Assembly (NCBI GenBank): GCA_002694345.1
Contig: NZLV01000220.1
Span: forward strand, 1 to 19,318
DNA: 19,318 bases
Source of the DNA: Maricaulis sp.
GTDB lineage: Bacteria > Pseudomonadota > Alphaproteobacteria > Caulobacterales > Maricaulaceae
Direction: 5' to 3'
This document shows positions 14,597 through 19,318 of the stretch, one piece after another. The translations under genes were made by a program, and so were the position numbers. The first letter of the stretch is position 1, and each line of letters starts with the position of its first letter. The notes beneath the pieces were generated by a model that ran no database searches, had not been told where the DNA came from, and saw nothing but the letters and a program-made list of their open reading frames with translations.

Positions 14597-16428
14597 GCGG
14601 CGTCTCCCAGCGCGTCGAGATAGGCAGAGATGCCCTCGACGATGAATTTCGGATTGGCAGCCATGCCGGCATAGTCCAGCACGGGCACCAGCTTGTCCTT
14701 GGGCGCATCGGTCTCGTTCACCAGCAGGGTGCGCAGCTGCGCATCGCGGTTCTGCTCGACCACGAAGACCTCGTCATGCGCGGCGATGAAAGCCTCGACC
14801 TCGGCGTTGAAGGGGAAGCCCCGGACGCGGAGATAGTTGAGGTTCACCCCCTGGGCGGAGAGCTGGTCCATCGCCTCGATCACGGCACCGTCACAGCCCC
14901 CGACCGAGATGATCGCCCGACGGGCCGGTCCGTCACAGCGTCGGATGATCGGGCCGGGCACGGCATCGGCCGCGCTCTTCCACTTGCGCACCAGGCGGTC
15001 GACGACCTCCTTGTACTCATCGCTGTCCTCGGTATAGCCGCCCTTCCAGTTATGGCCGGAACCGCGGGTGAAATAGGCGCCCTTGGGATGCACGCCCGGC
15101 AGGGAGCGATAGGTGATCCCGTCGCCATCGCGATCCTCATAGCGGTAGAATTTCTCGATCGCCTCGAGCTCGTCCTTGCTGAGCACCTTGCCGCGATCGG
15201 GCTGGTAGCTGTCATCCCAGTCCAGCTCCGGCACCATCCAGTCATTCATGCCGATATCCAGATCGGTCATGAAGAAGACCGGCGTCTGGAAGCGCTCCGC
15301 CAGGTCAAAGGACTGGATCGCCATCTCGAAGCATTCCTTCGGATTGGCCGGGAAGACGAGGATATGCTTGGTATCACCGTGGCTGGCATAGGCCGCCAGG
15401 GTCAGGTCGCATTGCTGGGTGCGCGTCGGCAGACCGGTCGACGGTCCCGCCCGCTGCACATCGAACAGCACGACCGGCACTTCGCCATAATAGGCAAAGC
15501 CGATGAACTCGCTCATCAGGGAAATGCCCGGACCGGAGGTCGGCGTGAAAGAGCGCGCACCATTCCAGCCGGCGCCGATCGCCATGCCCACCGAGGCCAG
15601 CTCGTCCTCGCCTTGGATGATGCAGAAATTCTTCTCGCCCGTGTCCTTGTCGACCCGGAACTTCTCACAGAAGGACTTGAACCCGTCCATCAGCGAGGTC
15701 GACGGCGTGATCGGATACCAGGCGCCAAAGGTCGCGCCGGCATAGACACAGCCCAGGGCCGCCGCCGTATTGCCGTCGATCATGATATGCCCGGCCGTCG
15801 CATCCATGCGCTCGACCTTCAGCGGCAGCGGATCGGGGAAGTGCTCGCGCACATAATCCAGACCCAGATTGATCGCTTTCATATTGGCCGTGATCAGGTG
15901 TTCCTTGGTGCCGAACATCTCGGTCACCAGCTCCTTGATCACCTCGACATCCAGACCGGTCAGACCGGCCACGGCGCCGACATAGGCCATGTTCTTCATC
16001 AACACGCGGGTGCGCGCATTCTCGAACACCTCATTGCACATCCGCGCCAGCGGCACACCGATCGCGGTGACATCCTGGCGGGCATGCAGGTCCGGGCGCG
16101 GCCAAGTGCTGTCATACAGCAGGAAACCACCCGGCGAGACCTCGGCGAGATCCTGCTTGTAGGTCTCCGCATTCATCGCGACCATGAATTCCGCCGTACC
16201 CGAACGCGCCATATAGGCGTCCTTGGTCAGTCGGATCTCATACCAGGTCGGCAGGCCCTGAATGTTGGACGGGAAGAGGTTCTTGCCGACCACGGGCACG
16301 CCCATGCGGAAAATCGCCTTCATCAGCAATCCGTTGGCCGAGGCCGAACCGGTGCCGTTCACATTAGCGATCTTGAGAACGAAGTCGTTCACACGCACTT
16401 CGCTGGCTGTTTCGACGAGATCTTTCAT
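14593..16428 (-). CDS. korA: 2-oxoacid:ferredoxin oxidoreductase, fused gamma-alpha subunit
   Basis: A 611-residue subunit in which the gamma domain precedes the alpha domain. Residues about 15-200 are the gamma (CoA-interacting) domain, with IANVNGTGSASANGLL and a central FPSNIQGLPTWYEIR. From about 215 comes the pyrimidine-binding alpha domain with YPITPST (239-245), EDELAS (274-279), TSGPGISLM (297-305) and QRAGPSTGLPT (325-335), the family signature. A transketolase-C-like domain follows after about 490. It overlaps the GltD-like gene upstream and korB downstream by 4 bases each, so all three are made from one transcript. It catalyses CoA-dependent oxidative decarboxylation of a 2-oxoacid (or the reverse) together with KorB. 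Confidence 0.91.
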   Translation of the reverse strand: MKDLVETASEVRVNDFVLKIANVNGTGSASANGLLMKAIFRMGVPVVGKNLFPSNIQGLPTWYEIRLTKDAYMARSGTAEFMVAMNAETYKQDLAEVSPGGFLLYDSTWPRPDLHARQDVTAIGVPLARMCNEVFENARTRVLMKNMAYVGAVAGLTGLDVEVIKELVTEMFGTKEHLITANMKAINLGLDYVREHFPDPLPLKVERMDATAGHIMIDGNTAAALGCVYAGATFGAWYPITPSTSLMDGFKSFCEKFRVDKDTGEKNFCIIQGEDELASVGMAIGAGWNGARSFTPTSGPGISLMSEFIGFAYYGEVPVVLFDVQRAGPSTGLPTRTQQCDLTLAAYASHGDTKHILVFPANPKECFEMAIQSFDLAERFQTPVFFMTDLDIGMNDWMVPELDWDDSYQPDRGKVLSKDELEAIEKFYRYEDRDGDGITYRSLPGVHPKGAYFTRGSGHNWKGGYTEDSDEYKEVVDRLVRKWKSAADAVPGPIIRRCDGPARRAIISVGGCDGAVIEAMDQLSAQGVNLNYLRVRGFPFNAEVEAFIAAHDEVFVVEQNRDAQLRTLLVNETDAPKDKLVPVLDYAGMAANPKFIVEGISAYLDALGDAA

Positions 16429-18221
16429 TCCGCCGCTACCTTCCCGGCTTCATTGTCGACGTGCGGAATGAAGATGTCCGCATCCTGCATGTCCCAGGCC
16501 GCCGTCGGGCAGCGCTCCGCGCACAGGCCACAATGCAGGCACAAATTCTCGTCCTTGATCATCACACGCCCGGTATCCTTGAGCGGTTCGGAGACATAGA
16601 GCGCCTGATCCTTGTTGGCGGCCGGCACTTTCAGGCTGGCCCGCAGGGCGGCTTCCTCACCATCAGGCACGATCGCCAGGCAATCGACCGGACAGATATC
16701 CAGACAGGCATCGCACTCCTTGCACAGCGGCGCCTCGAACACGGTCTGCACATCACAGTTCAGACAGCGCTGCACCTCGGTCGCAATCCGCTCGGCGTCA
16801 AAGCCCAGCTCGACTTCCATCTTGCGGTTGGACAAGCGCGCCTTCAGATCCACCAGCGGCATGTCGCGGCGATGCGCCCCGTCATACGTGTTGGAATACA
16901 TCCACTCATTCACGCCCATCTTGGCCGAGGCCAGATTGACGCCGCGCGGCAGTCGCTCATCCAGCGCCTCGCCTTCGCAATGCTTGTGGATGGAGATCGC
17001 GGCCTGGTGGCCATGCTCGACCGCCCAGATGATGTTCTTCGGACCGAAGGCACTGTCGCCGCCGAAGAAGACACCCGGCAGGGTGGAGGCATGGGTCGTC
17101 TCATCGACCACCGGCACACCCCATTTGTCGAATTCGATACCCAGATCGCGTTCGATCCAGGGGAAGGCGTTCTCCTGGCCGATCGCCAGGATGACATCAT
17201 CACACGGGATGATCTTCGTGCCGGCCTTGCGGGTCTCGGTGATCTCGCCATCCTCGTCGAGCTCGTATTCCATGAGCTCGAATTCCATCCCGGTCAGCTT
17301 GCCGTTCTCGACGACAAAGCGCTTGGGCGAATGGTTGACGATGATCTCGACATTCTCGTCCTCGGCATCCTCCAACTCCCAGGGGGAGGCCTTGAAGAAT
17401 TGCCGCGGCTTGCGGGCCATAACCTTCACATCATCCGCGCCCAGTCGCAGCGAGGTGCGGCAGCAATCCATCGCGGTATTGCCGACGCCGATGATCAGGA
17501 CACGCTTGCCGATCGACTTGGTGTGCTCGAAGGCGACGCTTTCCAGCCAGTCGATCCCGATATGGATATTGGCCGCAGCCTCGTCTCGACCCTCAATCTT
17601 GAGGTCCTTACCCTTGGGCGCGCCGGAGCCGATGAAGACGGCATCATAGCCCTCGCCCATCAGACCTTTCAGACTCTCGATCCGGGAGTTGAGTTTGATC
17701 TCGACGCCCATCTTCTCGATATAGCCGATCTCCGTATCCAGCACCTCTTCCGGCAGACGGAAGGAGGGGATGTTGGAGATCATCAAACCACCCGGACGGT
17801 GGTGCGCCTCGAACACGGTGCATTCATAGCCCAGCGGCGCCAGATCATTGGCCACGGTCAGCGAGGCCGGACCGGCTCCGATCAGCGCGATCTTCTTGCC
17901 ATTCGTCTGCGCCGGCTTCTGCGGCACGAGATGCTCCACCTCGTCGCGATGGTCGGCGGCGACGCGCTTCAGGCGGCAGATCGCCACCGGCTCCTCTTCC
18001 ACGCGCCCGCGGCGGCAGGCCGGCTCGCAGGGCCGGTCGCACACCCGGCCGAGAATGCCCGGAAAGACATTCGAACGCCGGTTGACGAGATAAGCTTCAG
18101 TGAATTTCCCCTGAGCGATCAGGCGGATATATTCGGGAACCGGCGTGTGTGCCGGGCACGCCCACTGGCAATCCACGACCTTGTGATAATAGTCGGGATC
18201 GCGCGTATCGGTCGGCTTCAT
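16425..18221 (-). CDS. GltD-like FAD/NAD(P) oxidoreductase with C-terminal 2[4Fe-4S] ferredoxin module
   Basis: A 598-residue flavoprotein. The N-terminal cysteine cluster (Cys18, 22, 61, 65, 69, 82) matches the Fer4_20 region of glutamate-synthase small subunits. FAD binding is at IALIGAGPASLTVA (111-124), NAD(P)H binding at VLIIGVGNTAMDCC (241-254), and a second FAD-contact motif GVFFGGDSAFGPKNI at 383-397. The C-terminus carries two ferredoxin clusters: CKECDACLDICP (500-511) and CLHCGLCAERCP (561-572). It probably shuttles electrons between NAD(P)H and the KorAB enzyme, replacing a separate ferredoxin-NAD(P) reductase; this is inferred from the operon. It is the first gene of the minus-strand operon. 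The start is taken as ATG at 18221 with GGTGAGG upstream; a GTG three codons earlier (18230) is the alternative. It is not a glutamate synthase subunit, since no GltB is nearby. Confidence 0.9.
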   Translation of the reverse strand: MKPTDTRDPDYYHKVVDCQWACPAHTPVPEYIRLIAQGKFTEAYLVNRRSNVFPGILGRVCDRPCEPACRRGRVEEEPVAICRLKRVAADHRDEVEHLVPQKPAQTNGKKIALIGAGPASLTVANDLAPLGYECTVFEAHHRPGGLMISNIPSFRLPEEVLDTEIGYIEKMGVEIKLNSRIESLKGLMGEGYDAVFIGSGAPKGKDLKIEGRDEAAANIHIGIDWLESVAFEHTKSIGKRVLIIGVGNTAMDCCRTSLRLGADDVKVMARKPRQFFKASPWELEDAEDENVEIIVNHSPKRFVVENGKLTGMEFELMEYELDEDGEITETRKAGTKIIPCDDVILAIGQENAFPWIERDLGIEFDKWGVPVVDETTHASTLPGVFFGGDSAFGPKNIIWAVEHGHQAAISIHKHCEGEALDERLPRGVNLASAKMGVNEWMYSNTYDGAHRRDMPLVDLKARLSNRKMEVELGFDAERIATEVQRCLNCDVQTVFEAPLCKECDACLDICPVDCLAIVPDGEEAALRASLKVPAANKDQALYVSEPLKDTGRVMIKDENLCLHCGLCAERCPTAAWDMQDADIFIPHVDNEAGKVAAE

Positions 18222-18232
18222 GCTCCTCACCC

Positions 18233-18246
18233 CGGGCTTTCGCCCG
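18233..18246 (-). promoter_or_regulatory. Short GNRA-loop hairpin in the Kor operon leader
   Basis: On the minus strand CGGGC-GAAA-GCCCG forms a 5-bp stem closed by a GAAA tetraloop. It ends 11 bases before the chosen ATG and immediately before the ribosome-binding stretch GGTGAGG. It could influence initiation; nothing more can be said from sequence. Confidence 0.35.
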
Positions 18247-18496
18247 TAACTTGTTTACGCGAACCTTTAAGCCGGCCCGCCATTTCTTGCCCCATTCTCA
18301 CATCCGTTACGCGCGACGGGTCAAGCAAATTCCCTTGTAAAACCACGAGATGTGAACGGATATGTTTGCAGCTGCGAGTGAGTTGCAGGGAGGGCAAAGC
18401 TCCGCCATGCCCTGACAGAGACCTCCTGAAAGCGACAAAACTTGGCAGGCCCAACCAACTTGCCCACACTCCTGCGCGCAACGCATGGGGGATTTC

Positions 18497-19036
18497 ATGG
18501 GCTTCAACATGGCTTGGCTGGCCTTCAAGGGCCTGACACCGGAAGAGGTGCACGCAAAGCTGGGCCTGACAGACAGTCAGCAGGATGACCCGTACAACGA
18601 GGCCGATTTTTCCGGCGCTCAACTACCGACTGGCTGGTACATCGTCTGGATCGCCGACATCAGCCTCCCCAATCAGGACAATCTGGCAAAATGGTCTCAG
18701 GGAGCGGAGGACGTCCTCTGCGCCCAGATCAGCGAAGGCGCCATGATCAGCATGGCCAGCGCCTTCCGCAACGGCGCCCCAGCCTGGTGGGTCCTGCACA
18801 ATTCGGAACAGGGCGTGTTCGACCTCCAAACCGGAGGCGAACTTCCGGCCTGCCTGGATGAGATCAGGGCGGAGCTGACAGCGCGGCAAACCGCGGAAGG
18901 CGGGGAAACCGCCCCTGTCGATTTCATCTTCGACATCCCCCTCACCGTCCTCGCAACGCTCTGCGGCTTCGAGCACAGCAAGACCGAGTTCGACTGGGGC
19001 CAGCCCCGCTTCACCCGGCTCGACCCGGTACGCTGA
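18497..19036 (+). CDS. Hypothetical protein, 179 residues
   Basis: I do not recognise the family. The start is the ATG of MGFNMAWLAFKGLTPEEVHA because GGGGGATTTC lies right before it; an ATG four codons earlier (18485) is less favoured. No signal peptide or membrane segment is seen, so it is probably cytoplasmic. It has an N-terminal LAFKGLTPEEVHAKLGL helix, a WYIVWIADIS strand at about 47-56, a Trp-rich centre (AWWVLHNSEQGVFDL) and a predicted beta-alpha C-terminus (VDFIFDIPLTVLATLCGFEHS). Composition is acidic and tryptophan-rich. It is transcribed divergently from the Kor operon across a 275-base region, and no obvious partner is adjacent. Beyond it lies only the repeat-rich tail, so it is probably a single-gene unit. 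Confidence 0.75.
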   Translation: MGFNMAWLAFKGLTPEEVHAKLGLTDSQQDDPYNEADFSGAQLPTGWYIVWIADISLPNQDNLAKWSQGAEDVLCAQISEGAMISMASAFRNGAPAWWVLHNSEQGVFDLQTGGELPACLDEIRAELTARQTAEGGETAPVDFIFDIPLTVLATLCGFEHSKTEFDWGQPRFTRLDPVR

Positions 19037-19040
19037 CGCA

Positions 19041-19277
19041 GGCCGGCCTCGAAGGCCGGGATGACAAGCTTGACCTGGTCCTCGCCCTAGATGGGCGAGG
19101 GGGACCGCGAAGCGGTGGAGTGGGCGACCTTCAAAGAGTGAGGAAGCGCGAAGCGCTTTCACCCCTTCCGCCCGCTTCGCGGCGTCGTCGCGTCGGACAG
19201 TCCCCCGGACTGTCCTTGGGCTCCTCCGTCCCCAGCAAGGGGAAGGAGGATTCTCCTTGTGGGCCGCTTTCGCGGCC
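19041..19277. repeat. Hairpin-dense intergenic mosaic
   Basis: At least seven perfect or near-perfect inverted repeats follow one another: CCGGCCT/AGGCCGG (19043-19059), CCTCGCCC/GGGCGAGG (19080-19100), ACCGC/GCGGT (19104-19116), AAGCGC/GCGCTT (19144-19158, loop GAA), GGACAGTCC/GGACTGTCC (19195-19215), TCCTCC..CCCC/GGGG..GGAGGA (19222-19250) and GGCCGC/GCGGCC (19262-19277). None ends in a T run, so ordinary terminators are unlikely. No gene is supported here. Compact GC-rich hairpin mosaics of this kind look like intergenic repeat families of GC-rich alphaproteobacteria; the family name is not known to me. Confidence 0.7.
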
Positions 19278-19278
19278 G

Positions 19279-19318
<40 letters not shown>

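Noticed and set aside
14776..16599. 607-codon open frame opposite korA
   Set aside because: Antisense shadow of a well-supported gene; no motifs, composition typical of the reverse frame.
16425..18221. Glutamate synthase small subunit (GltD)
   Set aside because: No GltB is adjacent; it has an extra C-terminal ferredoxin module and is translationally coupled to KorAB.
18302..18361. ATCCGTT/AACGGAT inverted pair in the region before the hypothetical gene
   Set aside because: Only 7-bp arms 46 bases apart; expected by chance in a 275-base region.
16461..18536. 691-codon open frame opposite the GltD-like gene
   Set aside because: It is the complement of a gene with many clear motifs. Its product is rich in His, Arg and Gln with no domain, as expected for antisense frames in GC-rich DNA.

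Overview
The window is GC-rich, tightly packed bacterial DNA and looks like a chromosomal segment of an alphaproteobacterium of the Maricaulis/Hyphomonadaceae type. The best clue is the arginine block: an acetylglutamate kinase fused to a C-terminal GNAT acetyltransferase (the bifunctional NAGS/K known from Maricaulis maris and Xanthomonas) beside an N-acetylornithine-type carbamoyltransferase. Codon usage, lipoprotein and secreted proteins, and KDO (Gram-negative outer membrane) synthesis fit this. No tRNA, rRNA, CRISPR, transposase or phage gene was seen.

Layout. (1) 1-2767, minus: arginine operon AOTCase -> NAGS/K -> argC (argC cut by the window edge), with overlapping stop/start codons. 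A terminator-like hairpin lies in its leader. (2) 2983-4391, plus: a divergent kdsB and a coupled histidine-phosphatase-fold protein, ending in a bidirectional terminator. (3) 4408-6632, minus: a Spinster-like MFS transporter coupled to an alpha/beta hydrolase that is broken by an in-frame amber codon just before its catalytic histidine. Two abutting 14-bp dyads cover the presumed MFS promoter. (4) 6848-9093, plus: an M28-family lipoprotein peptidase and a small secreted protein, each followed by a nearly identical terminator cassette. (5) 9169-13169: three tandem paralogous HTH (XRE) + PAS-like regulators on the minus strand, divergent from a PiT-like membrane transporter on the plus strand, which is followed by a fourth, more diverged XRE regulator. 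(6) 13179-18221, minus: a two-subunit 2-oxoacid:ferredoxin oxidoreductase operon headed by a GltD-like flavoprotein with a C-terminal 2[4Fe-4S] ferredoxin module, and trailed by a small secreted TonB-C-domain protein. (7) 18497-19036, plus: an unrecognised 179-residue protein, then a hairpin-dense intergenic stretch that ends in a 40-base C run at the window edge, probably an assembly artefact.

How the genes work together. The arg enzymes form successive steps of the acetylated arginine route (NAGS/K makes and phosphorylates acetylglutamate, ArgC reduces it, AOTCase carbamoylates acetylornithine). The Kor operon should exchange electrons between 2-oxoacid, iron-sulfur carriers and NAD(P)H. 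The most unusual part is the 9.2-13.2 kb block, where four XRE-PAS-like regulators surround one PiT-like permease. This may be a locally duplicated sensor/regulator set dedicated to that transporter. That is inference from synteny, not shown by the sequence itself.
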